Below, in pieces: positions 16,140 to 25,311 of a stretch of DNA of 64,000 nt. Origin of the DNA: Streptomyces sp. S.PNR 29. Lineage in GTDB: Bacteria; Actinomycetota; Actinomycetes; Streptomycetales; Streptomycetaceae. The notes beneath the pieces were generated by a model that saw only the letters and a program-made list of their open reading frames with translations, ran no database searches and was not told the DNA's origin. Positions within the stretch are counted from its first letter, which is position 1; every line of letters begins with the position of its first letter. The stretch is taken from positions 186,001 through 250,000 of the forward strand of contig NZ_JANUQM010000015.1 of NCBI RefSeq assembly GCF_030386795.1, read 5' to 3'. The translations under genes were made by a program, and so were the position numbers.

Positions 16140-17750
16140 ATGCACAGCATCAACCGCCGATCCGTCCTGCTCGCCGGACTCGGCGTCGCGAGCACGGGCG
16201 CGCTCGCGGCCTGCAGCAGCGGCTCCAGCTCGACGCCCGCTCTGGTCAATCCCTCCGGCTCGGCGGTCACTGCGACCGAGAAGAAGCGAAAGGGCACCGG
16301 CAGGACGCGGAAGGTGACCCTGACCGCAGCGCCCGCCATGCTCGACCTCGGCGGCGTCATGGCCAAGAGCTGGGCCTTCAGCGGCCAGGCCCCGGGCAAG
16401 GAAATCCGGCTGTCCGCCGGCGACACTCTGGCGGCCGAACTCTCCAACCAACTGCCGAACAAGACCACGACTTCCATCCATTGGCACGGCATCGCCATGC
16501 GCAACGACATGGACGGCGTGCCCCCGGTGACGCAGCAGGCGGTACGGGCGGGCTCCAACTTCACATACCGCTTCATCGCCGACGCCCCCGGCACCTACTT
16601 CTTCCATCCCCACGTCGGCGTTCAGCTCGACCGGGGCCTGTACGCGCCGCTGATCGTCGAGGACCCCGAGGAACCGCTGTCGTACGACGACGAATGGGTC
16701 GTCGTCCTGGACGACTGGGTCGACGGAGTCACCGGAACCCCCGACGAGGTCTTTGCCGAGCTGCGGCAGGGAATGGGCGGCATGGGCGGCCACTCCGGCT
16801 CCAGCGGCCATGAGGGCCACGACATGGGCGACATGGGCGACATGGGTGGCATGGATACGGGGGAGGACTCCTCGTCCCCGTCCGCCTCTGCCTCGTCCGG
16901 CGGGATGTCGATGAAGTTCATGCTGATGGGGGCCGAGAGCGAGCTGCTCGGCGGCGACGCCGGCGACGTGAAGTACCCGTACCACCTGGTCAACGGCCGT
17001 GTTCCCGCCGACCCCGACGTCTACCAGGGCAAGCCCGGCCGGCGGATCCGGCTGCGCATCATCAACGCGGGCGGCGACACGGCGTACCGGGTGGCGCTCG
17101 GCGGTCACAAGCTGACCATCACCCACACCGACGGGTTCCCCGTCGAGCAGCAACAGGCCGATGCCCTGCTGATCGGGATGGGGGAGCGGTACGACGTCCT
17201 GGTCACCCTCGGCGACGGCGTCTTCCCACTGGTCGCGCTGGCCGAGGGCAAGGACGCCACCGGCATGGCCCTGGTGCGCACGGGGTCCGGTGGTGCCCCG
17301 ACGGCCACCGTCCGCCCGGAGGAGCTGAACGGCAAGATCCTTATGGCGTCCCGGCTGCGCGCGGCCGACGATGTCCGTCTGCCGCCCAAGAAGGTGGACC
17401 GGGTGCACCGCGTCGAGCTGACCGGCGGTATGGACAAGTACAACTGGGCCATCAACGGCAAGGCCTTCGACATGGAGGACCCAGCCGCGAATCCGCTCAC
17501 GATCGAGGAAGGGCAGCGGGTCCGGCTGGACTTCGTCAACACTTCGGAGATGTGGCACCCGATGCACCTGCATGGCCACACCTACCAGCTCGGAAACAGC
17601 GGCCCACGCAAGGACACCGCCATCGTCCTGCCGAAGAAGGAGCTCTCCGTCATCTTCGACGCCGACAACCCCGGCCAGTGGATGCTGCACTGCCACAACG
17701 CCTACCACGGGGAGGTCGGCATGATGGCGATGGTCGCGTACCAGACCTGA
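16140..17750 (+). CDS. Tat-exported multicopper oxidase lipoprotein
   Basis: A 536-residue laccase-type oxidase. The N-terminus has a twin-arginine motif (NRRSVLLAG) and a lipobox (ALAAC, Cys25). All four copper motifs are present: SIHWHG (114-117), FFHPHVG (156-159), HPMHLHGH (473-480) and HCHNAYHGEVGM (517-528), giving type 1, 2 and 3 sites with Met as axial ligand. A Met/His/Asp/Gly-rich insertion at about residues 210-250 resembles methionine-rich loops of cuprous oxidases such as CueO. I chose the ATG at 16140 because the signal peptide begins there. It probably oxidises Cu(I) or phenolics outside the membrane. Confidence 0.92.
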   Translation: MHSINRRSVLLAGLGVASTGALAACSSGSSSTPALVNPSGSAVTATEKKRKGTGRTRKVTLTAAPAMLDLGGVMAKSWAFSGQAPGKEIRLSAGDTLAAELSNQLPNKTTTSIHWHGIAMRNDMDGVPPVTQQAVRAGSNFTYRFIADAPGTYFFHPHVGVQLDRGLYAPLIVEDPEEPLSYDDEWVVVLDDWVDGVTGTPDEVFAELRQGMGGMGGHSGSSGHEGHDMGDMGDMGGMDTGEDSSSPSASASSGGMSMKFMLMGAESELLGGDAGDVKYPYHLVNGRVPADPDVYQGKPGRRIRLRIINAGGDTAYRVALGGHKLTITHTDGFPVEQQQADALLIGMGERYDVLVTLGDGVFPLVALAEGKDATGMALVRTGSGGAPTATVRPEELNGKILMASRLRAADDVRLPPKKVDRVHRVELTGGMDKYNWAINGKAFDMEDPAANPLTIEEGQRVRLDFVNTSEMWHPMHLHGHTYQLGNSGPRKDTAIVLPKKELSVIFDADNPGQWMLHCHNAYHGEVGMMAMVAYQT

Positions 17751-17766
17751 CCGCCACCGCCGTGCT

Positions 17767-17805
17767 CGGTCCGGGGCCGGCTCCGTCCGGCCGGCCCTCG
17801 GACCG
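17767..17805 (+). terminator. Strong hairpin after multicopper oxidase gene
   Basis: Arms at 17767-17780 and 17791-17805 pair with a single bulged base, around a 10-base loop. The stem is nearly all G-C and starts 16 bases after the stop codon. Confidence 0.75.
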
Positions 17806-17974
17806 GGTGTGTCTGCGTGCGTGCTGCCATGAAGGAGGACGCGATGACCACCAGTGGCACCCCAACCCTGGGCAGCGAATCACGCGTTCGAGAGTGGCTG
17901 TGGCCAGCGGATCAGGGCTCACCCAGTGTGCGGCAGGCCGAATCGATCAAAGGCCCACGCGTCGAGCTCACGGT

Positions 17975-18379
17975 TCAGACGGGGATGTGGACGGTAGCGT
18001 CCGTACCGATGCGCTCTGCCACCATCTGCCGGAAATGGGCACACTGGGTGAAGTCCTCGTGGTCGCAGCCGAGGGCGCACTCGATGAGTTCGAGGGAGGC
18101 CTGCGCGGCCGCGATACGGGAGCGAAGCGCCTGGGCCTCTTCGCGCAGCATGTCTCTGCGCCTGGCGGGATCGGTGGTAGCGGCCAGGGAACGAATGGTG
18201 TCGAGGGAGAGTCCTGCCTCCTTGGCACGAAGGATGACGGCGACGCGTGTGAGGTCGGCGGTCCCGAAGCGGCGGCGGCCTGCGGCGTCGCGGGCAGGAG
18301 TGAGCAGGCCCATCGCTTCCCAGTGACGCAGAACGTGCGTGGCCAGACCGAAGCGTTCGGCGAGAGCGCCGATGGTCAT
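17975..18379 (-). CDS. MerR family transcriptional regulator
   Basis: A 134-residue regulator. The winged helix-turn-helix is at the N-terminus (MTIGALAERFGLATHVLRHWEAMGLLTPARD), followed by a dimerisation helix and a Cys/His-containing end (ECALGCDHEDFTQCAHF) that could bind a metal or sense oxidation. The ATG at 18379 is chosen because the conserved domain begins immediately. An upstream ATG at 18427 would put the operator inside the gene. It is divergent from a methyltransferase gene with an inverted repeat between, the classic arrangement for a MerR protein and its target. Confidence 0.85.
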   Translation of the reverse strand: MTIGALAERFGLATHVLRHWEAMGLLTPARDAAGRRRFGTADLTRVAVILRAKEAGLSLDTIRSLAATTDPARRRDMLREEAQALRSRIAAAQASLELIECALGCDHEDFTQCAHFRQMVAERIGTDATVHIPV

Positions 18380-18417
18380 CGAGTCGCGCTCTTCGTGAAC
18401 GGGCGTCCTGTGCTCGC

Positions 18418-18441
18418 TTGACTTCATGCCGACATTAAGTC
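18418..18441. promoter_or_regulatory. MerR-type operator between divergent genes
   Basis: GACTT at 18420-18424 and AAGTC at 18437-18441 form an inverted repeat spaced by 12 bases, overlapping a TTGACT hexamer at 18418-18423 that could be the -35 of the methyltransferase gene. The methyltransferase ATG at 18456 is so close that its message is probably leaderless or nearly so. Confidence 0.55.
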
Positions 18442-18455
18442 GCAGCCTGGCCCTC

Positions 18456-19226
18456 ATGACCAAGGAAGCGGAACAGACTCACCAGTCGACGGACGACCTC
18501 ATCGCGCTGCTGGATGCCACCGACCGACTGCCAGGCGCCAGTGAACTGCGCGCTCGGTCCTACGACCTGCTAGGCGCCAAACCGGGTCAGTCCATAGTGG
18601 ACGTGGGCTGCGGCGCCGGACGGGCCGTGGCGGAGCTGGCCGAACGGGGCGTGAGGGCTGTCGGCGTCGACCCGAGCGAGCGGATGATTGCTGTTGCCCG
18701 AATCCGGTGGCCCGAGGCGGACTTCCTGAACGCGGGAGCGTACGGACTGCCTTTGGCGGACGCCTCGATGGACGGCTACCGGGCCGACAAGGTGTTCCAC
18801 GAACTGGGCGAGCCGGAGCGGGCGTTGGCTGAGGCGCGCAGGGTTCTCGCACCCGGCGGGCGGATCATTCTGGTCGGGCAGGACTGGGACACGTTCGTCA
18901 TCGACTCCGACGATGCGGCCCTCACCCGCAGGATCGTGCACGCCCGCGCAGACCTGACCTTCGGCCCGCGTGCGGCTCGCCGGTACCGGAACCTGCTTCT
19001 GGATGCCGGCTTCGGTGACGTGACGGTCGAGGTGCATACCGGTGTGTTCACCGGACCGGCGATGTTGCCATTGCTCACCGGACTCGCCGAAGGAGCCTGC
19101 TCCACCGGCGCCATCACACGCGAGCAGACGGAGAACTGGATCGCTGAGCAGGATGCGCGGGCGGAGGCCGACCGGCTCTTCCTGGCACTGCCGATGTTCA
19201 TGGCCGCGGCGACCGCACCGCGGTAG
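18456..19226 (+). CDS. Class I SAM-dependent methyltransferase
   Basis: A 256-residue methyltransferase. Motif I reads VDVGCGAGRAVAEL, the acidic end of the second strand is VGVDPSERM, and LAEARRVLAPGGRIILV is the usual post-motif helix-strand, all typical of the Methyltransf_11 class. The substrate cannot be told from sequence. The start at 18456 has no ribosome site and lies about 30 bases from the -35 hexamer, suggesting a leaderless message under MerR control. The 258 bases after its stop contain no recognisable gene. Confidence 0.85.
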   Translation: MTKEAEQTHQSTDDLIALLDATDRLPGASELRARSYDLLGAKPGQSIVDVGCGAGRAVAELAERGVRAVGVDPSERMIAVARIRWPEADFLNAGAYGLPLADASMDGYRADKVFHELGEPERALAEARRVLAPGGRIILVGQDWDTFVIDSDDAALTRRIVHARADLTFGPRAARRYRNLLLDAGFGDVTVEVHTGVFTGPAMLPLLTGLAEGACSTGAITREQTENWIAEQDARAEADRLFLALPMFMAAATAPR

Positions 19227-19484
19227 CGCCAGGCTCTGGGAGGTCTCCTCATCGACCCAATGAGGGCCTCCAGGCGAGCTGGTTCGGAGAAGAGAACGCC
19301 CCCACTGAGGTAGCCAGGACGGCGATCCTGGGGCAGGACGGCGGCTTCGATCTGAGGTGGGGTTCCCATCCTGAGACTCGTTTCTCGTGCCTTGCCGTCG
19401 GCTTCGATCAAATACGCGAGAACTGAGTAGCTCCGTAGATGGGGCACGGTTGCAATCCATGCCGGGAAAGCGAGGTCGCCCGCA

Positions 19485-20399
19485 TTACCCGATGGCCGGT
19501 ATGCAGCCGAACAACAGCGGGATCACCGGCACCACCGCTGCTGCGGCGGCTACGGATCCACGGAGCGCGAAATGCGGCCGTCGCTGCGGGGTGAGCACCC
19601 GACGCAGCCGGACCCCCGCGCTCGGGCCGCCCATGGCGAACGCGCCCGCAGGGGCGGCCTTCGCCGCCGCCATCTCGTACATGGCTGCGGCCAGCACCTC
19701 GCGGGACTGGCGGCGCAGCGCCCGGTCGTCGGCGATCATCTCCAGGAGCATGGAGGTCTGCTCCTTGGCGTGGTGGGCGAGTGGAAGGCGTCGGAAGACC
19801 CGGGCGAATGCCTGGGCCGCGGCCAGCGCCAGGTGGTGGCGGCCCGCGATGTGCGCGCGTTCGTGTTCGAGTACGGCCTCGAGTTGGCCCGGGGACAGCA
19901 GCCGCAGGGCGCCCGCGCTGACGACGACGCGCGGCTTGTATCCGGGGAGGCTGTAGGCGGCGGGCAGGTCGTGCTCAAGGATGGTCGCGCACAGGTGCCG
20001 CGAACGTCGGCCCACCATGTCCAGGACTTGCCGGTGGCGGGAGCGGGCACGTCGGCCAAGGAGCACTTCGTAGACGAAGCAGCCGAGCATGAGAAGTACC
20101 ACCGAGAACGGAAGGGCGATGGCCAAGCGGTCGGCGATCGTTGGGTATGGCGCGGCAGTCGCGGTGGTCAGGCCGCAGGAATGCAGCACGCCGATCAGGT
20201 TGGCGTGCAGGTGCTCGGCAGGGGCGGCGAGGTGGTGGGCGGCCAGCGCGACGGCAAGGGTGAACGACACGGTCAGCCCGTGCCAGACGGCCACGGCAAG
20301 GACCGGCGCCCGATGCGGCCAGGCGCTGCGCAGCAACAGCCGCGGTGCGAGGAAACCGACTCCTGCCGCGTAACCGAGCAGCGCAGTCGCCGCGTTCAC
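19485..20399 (-). CDS. M56 family membrane metalloprotease (BlaR1-like)
   Basis: A 304-residue membrane protease starting at a GTG that overlaps the stop of the blaI-type gene (GTGA). Three to four N-terminal helices are followed by the zinc motif HERAH (about 179-183) and a downstream EMIADDRALRR that should supply the third ligand. A last hydrophobic helix ends the protein. Unlike staphylococcal BlaR1 it has no C-terminal penicillin-binding sensor domain. With its partner repressor it forms the common actinobacterial BlaI/M56 pair, in which the protease is thought to trigger repressor removal on a membrane-side signal. Association with copper genes is frequent but not proof of a copper role. 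Confidence 0.88.
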   Translation of the reverse strand: MNAATALLGYAAGVGFLAPRLLLRSAWPHRAPVLAVAVWHGLTVSFTLAVALAAHHLAAPAEHLHANLIGVLHSCGLTTATAAPYPTIADRLAIALPFSVVLLMLGCFVYEVLLGRRARSRHRQVLDMVGRRSRHLCATILEHDLPAAYSLPGYKPRVVVSAGALRLLSPGQLEAVLEHERAHIAGRHHLALAAAQAFARVFRRLPLAHHAKEQTSMLLEMIADDRALRRQSREVLAAAMYEMAAAKAAPAGAFAMGGPSAGVRLRRVLTPQRRPHFALRGSVAAAAAVVPVIPLLFGCIPAIG

Positions 20400-20764
20400 G
20401 ACTCGGCCTTCCGCCCCGCCGCGCGTAGTGCCTTGCGCAGCGCGCTGATCTCGTCGGGACTCATCTGCTGCACGAAGTGGGTGAGAGCCACCGGGCGGTC
20501 CTCGCTCGCGCCGAGCGCGTCCTCCATGAGCGCCGCCGCGTACTCCTCCCGGCTGCGGACCGGCGTGTACGCCCATGCCCTGCCCTGCTTGCTGCGCAGC
20601 AGCCAGCCCTTGGTGTAGAGGATGTTGGCCACGGTCATCACGGTGGTGTAGGCGAGCGGTCGCTCCTTGTTGATGTCGTCGACGATCTCGCGCACCGTTG
20701 CTGGACGCCGCCACCGCCAAAGGCGGTCCATGATCTCCGCCTCCAGGTCCCCCAGACGCCGCAT
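20396..20764 (-). CDS. BlaI/MecI/CopY family transcriptional repressor
   Basis: A 122-residue winged-helix repressor (MRRLGDLEAEIMDRLW at the start; RPATVREIVDDIN and LAYTTVMTVANILYTKGWLLR form the DNA-binding region). The ATG at 20764 has an AAAGGGA ribosome site and starts the conserved domain. It is the promoter-proximal gene of a coupled pair with the M56 protease. A TAGTAG-containing stretch just upstream (about 20800) is a possible half operator, since BlaI boxes often contain TACTA/TAGTA. Confidence 0.88.
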   Translation of the reverse strand: MRRLGDLEAEIMDRLWRWRRPATVREIVDDINKERPLAYTTVMTVANILYTKGWLLRSKQGRAWAYTPVRSREEYAAALMEDALGASEDRPVALTHFVQQMSPDEISALRKALRAAGRKAES

Positions 20765-20936
20765 GATCGCTCCCTTTCCACCGCACATACGCAGCGCCAT
20801 AGTAGAACGTGCCTTCGGCCGTCCCATATCCGCGATGTCGTCGGGGCTTCGACGGAGCTCCTCGTCGATCGGCTGTCTAATCTTGTGCCTGAAGGTGGGC
20901 TGGGAATCTCTGGCGCAGGGGGAGAAGGAAGGCTAC

Positions 20937-21849
20937 TGAGGTTGAACTCGTGATGTCGCATACGGCTGACCCGGGCCTGCTCTGCGCGGTATCACCGTTG
21001 GATGCGGCATCCACAAGGGCGCGGGCTGACCGCCGAGCGCCGGGAGCTTCGGGAACGGTTACGGTTGGAAGCGGCCGAGCGGTTCGAACGTGGTGAGGCG
21101 AACGCGGTGGTCGCCAAGGAAGTTGCGGGTCAGCGTCCGGTCGGTGCAGCGGTGGCGCCGGGCCTGCGCCGAGGGCGGTTGGCGGGCCCTGAACTCCAGT
21201 GGCCCGGCGTCGCCGCCGCGACTGAGTGACGAGCAGTTCGCTCATCTGGAACGGGAGCTTGCCAAGGGCCCGGCCGCGCACGGCTGGGAGGACCAGCGCT
21301 GGACCCCGGGCCGGATCAAGACGGTGATCGGCCAGCGCTTCCACATGACCTACACCGTCCAGGGTGTGCGCAAGCTCCTGGTGCGCAACGGCTGGTCGTG
21401 TCAGGTCGCCGTCCGCCGGGCCCCGGAGCGGGACGACGAGGCTGTCACCGGCTGGGTGAAGGAGGTGTGGCCGTGCGCGGAAGGCTCGCGGCGGCCCGTG
21501 GAACATGGCTCGTCTTCGAGGACGAAGCCGGCTTCTCCATGACGCCGCCGCACGCCCGAACCTGGTCGCAGCGAGGACGCACCCCGGTGGTGCGGGTTCG
21601 CGGCCGCTCCCGCAGACGCATCTCCATCGCCGCTTTGACCTGCTACAAACCCGGCCGCAGGTCACGGCTGATATGCCGGCCACGCCGCGACGACGGCAGC
21701 CGTGACGGACGCAAGAGTTTCTCCTGGCGCGACTACCGCGACCTGCTCATCGCCGCCCACACCCAGCTCGGCGGCCCGGTAGACGGCTGCCTCGCAGAAA
21801 CGGGACTGACGATCAACCCCTGACCACCGATATCACGAGTTCAACCTCA
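20937..21849 (+). mobile_element. Internally deleted IS630-type element
   Basis: A 913-base element bounded by inverted ends that share TGAGGTTGAACTCGTGAT-like sequence (left 20937 onward, right end 21849). Inside is an IS630-family transposase gene in pieces. The N-terminal helix-turn-helix part (from 21002) changes frame near 21100, and again near 21500 where FEDEAGFSM resumes. The sequence then jumps from QLGGPV straight to DGCLAETGL and the stop. The skipped part should carry the second Asp and the Glu of the DDE triad, so the element cannot move itself. Its right end abuts a truncated oxidoreductase gene. No TA target duplication is apparent. Confidence 0.8.
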
Positions 21850-21851
21850 AA

Positions 21852-22369
21852 TGGCAGGGACTGTTCCAGCAGGGCCACCTCCAGGCGGGGCGGAGCGTCC
21901 TAGTGCACGGTGCGGCCGGCTCAGTCGGGTCGACGGTGACTCAGCTCACCCGTGAGTTCGACGTCTACGTCATCGGTACCGGAAGCGCTGCCGACCGTCA
22001 CAAGGCACTCGACTTCGGCGCGACAGAGTTCGCCGACCTCGACAACGACACCCGGAAGACATCGGCGGCGTCGACCTGGTTTTCGACGTCATCGGCGGGG
22101 ACATCCAGAAGCGATCCGCGCGCCTGATCAGGCCCGGAGGAACACTCGTGACCGTCGTTGGGCCGCCCGGGGCGCGGGCTGCCCACGGCCAGGCGATCGA
22201 CTTCGTCGTCGAGTCCGATCGTGCCCAACTGGGTGAGATCGTCCAGCGGGTGCGAGACGGTCGGCTGCGCACGAACATCGGCAACGTGGCGGTGCTCGAC
22301 GATGCCGTCGCCGCCTTCAACCCGACCGAGCGGGTCAAGGGGAAGGCGATCATCCGCGTTCGTCCGTAA
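21852..22369 (+). pseudogene. C-terminal half of NAD(P)-dependent quinone oxidoreductase-like gene
   Basis: Begins at WQGLFQQGHLQAG, then the Rossmann motif VHGAAGSVGSTVTQL, then ALDFGATEFADLDND. A frameshift near 22055 moves the homology to FDVIGGDIQKR and TVVGPPGARAAHG, and it runs to a normal C-terminus (KGKAIIRVRP). The first 125 or so residues are missing, cut at the right end of the IS630-type element. The missing part corresponds closely to the broken fragment at 27124-27503, so the two may be halves of one ancestral gene. Confidence 0.75.
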
Positions 22370-22572
22370 GAACTCAGGGACAGCGACCGGGCCTCGTGGG
22401 TCAGCGTCAGCTGCGTGGCCCGGTCGGTCACGCCGTAACGGCGGCTCCCACATGCGTCGATCTCACAGTCAGCGGTGTACGTTCTTTGATTGAGGCGCGG
22501 CGGTGTAGCCGCGCTCTCATGCCAGCTCGATCTGCGTGGTATGACGGCGAGCTTTGGCGGCGCCAATAGCTT

Positions 22573-23308
22573 GTGGACCGACGTGCCGTGCAGGCATTAC
22601 GCGGCCTGTTCGCCCGCTGCCGTGTCACCTTCCAGCGCACCAAGACATGGAAGGACTCCTCCGACCCCGACCGTGAGGCGAAGCTGGACCGGATCGAGGA
22701 GGTCATTGACCGCTTCCCGGACCGGGTGTTCGCCTTCGACGAGTTCTGCCCGCTCGGGATCCGGCCCCCACCGCGGGCTCGGGCTGGGCCGAACTGAAGC
22801 ATCCCGACCGGGTGCCCGCCAGCTACCACCGCACTCACGGGGTGCGCTACTTCCACGGCTGCTACTCGCTCGGCGATGACCGCCTGTGGGGCATCAACCG
22901 CCGCAAGAAAGGGCCTGCGAACAAGCTGGCCGCGCTGACGTCGATCCGCGCCGTCAGGCCCGACGGCACACCGATCTACGTGCTCATGGACAACGTGTCC
23001 GCCCACAAGGGCGCCGCCCTCCGCCGCTGGGCGAATAAGCACAAGGTCGGGCTGTGCTTCACCCCGACCTACGCCTCGTGGGCGAACCCGACCGAGGCCC
23101 CCTTTGGGCCGCTGCGGCAGTTCACCATCGCCAACTCGAACCACCCCAACCACACCGTGCAGACCCGGGCCTGCACGCCCACCTGCGCTGGCGCAATGCC
23201 AACACCCGCCACCGCGACGTCCTGGCCGCTGAACGACGTGAACGCGCCCGCATCCGCAGCGAGAAGGGCATCCGCTGGGGAGGACGCCCCCTCGCCGCTG
23301 TGGCCTGA
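22573..23308 (+). pseudogene. IS630-family transposase, 5'-truncated and frameshifted
   Basis: A second type of IS630 transposase, different from the copy at 20937. The homology starts inside the catalytic domain (FAFDEFCPLGIRP) and shifts frame near 22770. It continues with YHRTHGVRYFHGCYSLGDD and VLMDNVSAHKG, shifts again near 23160, and ends with RERARIRSEKGIRWGGRPL. All three acidic residues of the DDE triad are visible. The N-terminal DNA-binding part is gone. A terminal-repeat-like sequence follows the stop at 23311-23342. Confidence 0.8.
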
Positions 23309-23310
23309 AC

Positions 23311-23342
23311 AACCTGGCGGACTTATGCGGTCAGAGCCCTAG
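23311..23342 (+). repeat. IS630-type terminal repeat, copy 1
   Basis: Follows the transposase remnant directly. Its core CTTATGCGGTCAGAGC recurs with small changes at 27074-27105 (CCTATGCGGTCACAGC) and more weakly at 42643-42666. Confidence 0.5.
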
Positions 23343-23359
23343 CTGACACCCTATCCGCC

Positions 23360-23800
23360 TTACCACCAACGGTGTTCGCTGACGCCCTCGACTATGAGGG
23401 AGGTGCCGATGCCCAGCAGCCAGACATCCTTGGCCAGCGCGGTTCCAGGCTCAGTGGGTCGCAGGCTGCCCTCCTTGCGCATGCCCGGCGCGCGCAGATA
23501 TAGCCCGAGCGTGCCGGCAGAGAACGCGGTCAGCGCGGCTCCGGCAACAGCGGCAGGGACCACCGGCAGGAGCAGCGCGGCGGCAACGGCGGTCTCCCCG
23601 GCAGAGAGCAACCTGACGAACTGCTGGGCATCGAGCTTGCCCAAGAAGGGGTAGGCGGTGGTGGCGAACTGCTGCAGTCCCTCAGCGGTGGCCTGGTCCG
23701 CGCCGCGTTTCGACAGCGCGGAGTTGAGGAAGAACGTGCCGACGGGGAGCCTGAGCGGCAACTGTCGCGCTGCGGACCGCCAGATGGAATCGGATGCCAT
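23360..23800 (-). CDS. DoxX-like membrane protein
   Basis: A 146-residue protein with about four hydrophobic segments. The pattern of a first helix, GADQATAEGLQQFATTAYP, then GETAVAAALLLPVVPAAVAG resembles DoxX/DoxD-type membrane proteins. A GGGAGG ribosome site precedes the ATG at 23800. It lies head-to-tail with a broken hydrolase gene on the same strand; the two are separated by about 80 bases. Confidence 0.6.
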   Translation of the reverse strand: MASDSIWRSAARQLPLRLPVGTFFLNSALSKRGADQATAEGLQQFATTAYPFLGKLDAQQFVRLLSAGETAVAAALLLPVVPAAVAGAALTAFSAGTLGLYLRAPGMRKEGSLRPTEPGTALAKDVWLLGIGTSLIVEGVSEHRWW

Positions 23801-23883
23801 GCCGAGCCTCCCAAAGTGGGCAGTTGGCTCCTGGAGAACGACCGAGGGCTACGAAGCACCGCCGAGTCACGGAACGTCACAGA

Positions 23884-24662
23884 TCAAGGCGGAGCGACAC
23901 CACTTCTCAGCGCGTCGCGCAGCACTGAGACGGCCTGGGCAACGGCCGCACGGGTGGCATGGGTGTCGCTGAGAGGGTTGAGCATCATGATGTGGGGCCT
24001 CGCCCTCGTCGCGTAGGACGTCTGCCTCGTCGACGAGGAGGAAGGCCGGTGGGAGACCGGCGAGCTGATCGAGGTCGGCCTTCAGGGGAGGGGCGGTGAT
24101 CTCGCTGCGCTGCGCGCGGTCGGGAATGCAGGCGTTCCAGAACCACTCCATGGCCTGGGCGGTGAGGAAGTAGCCGCCGACCGAGTCGACCGCCACCGCC
24201 ATGCGGTCCGGATCGAGGCCATGGGCAGCGCCTTCCCGGACGATTCACTGAGCGGTGGCGTTGCCCTGCTCGATCGCCACCGGGTAGTGCGCCTCGGGAG
24301 AGCGGGTGTACTCGACGAACACGACCGCAGCCTGCGCCCGTCCGCGAACTCGCGCACCGGCCGATCATGCTGTCGGCGTTGCCCGGAATCCAGCCACCGC
24401 CGTGCATGTAGAGAACCACGGGGAGGGGTGGCGCGGCGCCGCGCGGCCGAACGATGCGGACACGTACATCGCCGACATCGGCAGGAACGGTGATCCACTC
24501 TGAGTCGACATCGAGCTTCTCGATCGGTTCCGCTTGAAGGTCGTCCAGCACCCTGCGGGCCTTCTCGGGCCCCAGTTCGTACAAGAACGGCGGCTGGGAC
24601 GTGGCATCTGCGAACTGCTGGGCTGCGGGCTCCAGAACGATGGAGCCAGAGGGAGCGGTCAT
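23884..24662 (-). pseudogene. Alpha/beta hydrolase fold-3 gene with internal deletions
   Basis: The N-terminal 120 residues are intact (PVVLYMHGGGWIPGNADS contains the HGGG oxyanion motif). After that the homology hops between frames. The nucleophile region reads AVAVDSVGG joined directly to YFLTAQAMEWFWNA, so about 40-50 residues expected between them are gone. Then LPPAFLLVDEADVLRDEGEA is followed at once by the C-terminal MMLNPLSDTHATRAAVAQAV in another frame, a second loss that should have contained the catalytic His. The protein cannot be functional. The end at 23884 is the stop of the terminal frame. Confidence 0.75.
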
Positions 24663-25311
24663 GACCAGCTCCGTGAGGTCTGGGGCTGAGAGATGCTGAG
24701 GACTCCTGCACGGCCTGACCGCGGAGCGTCAATGCGCCCCGCCACTGGGCAGGCAGCGCAGCATTGCCACAAGCAACAGCCTCGTCCCTCCGAGGCATGA
24801 TCGCATCCGTGCAGTCGCCCACCCGGCCCGTACCACCACTGTGCTGTTGCTGCCCGAGCCGAGGCCGAAGCGGGTGGAAGGCCGGCTGCGGGCGGCCAGG
24901 CGCCTCGGTCGAGATCTCGGGCAGATCTTCGGTTGCGAGTCTTCCGGCCACCATTGGCCAGGCGGCCCCTTCCCTCGGATCTGCCTCCGTCACGGGCTCA
25001 GCCTGGGTACGCCCCGCTGTCGAAGCGACTGTCTGGGACACCGGTTCAGGTCCACGTCGCGCGGCCAGGATCGGTTCAGTTTCGCCCCGATCTGCCGGGG
25101 ACCGAGCAGCATGCACCGTAACGCGACCTTCGCGACACCGGGCGTCCGGTCGTGCCGATGTGCGGACAGCCAGGAAGCCACGGAAGCGATCGCCCACCGG
25201 AGGGGCGGCGGTGCAGAGCGTGCGCCGGCGGGCCGCCACATCATCGCTGCGGTTGTACGACAGCTGTTCGAGGTCGACGATTGTTACAGCCCTGCATTCG
25301 GAAGGAGGGCC
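24663..25311. other. Gene-free stretch
   Basis: About 650 bases between the broken hydrolase gene and the intact hydrolase gene. Long open frames exist on both strands, but they are Arg/Pro/Ser-rich and look like products of high GC content. I see no recognisable domain, RNA gene or strong hairpin. Confidence 0.4.

Noticed and set aside
19238..19272. Terminator hairpin after the methyltransferase gene
   Set aside because: GGAGG and CCTCC arms pair only with an asymmetric bulge, and the stem is much weaker than those at 8376, 17767 and 55678.
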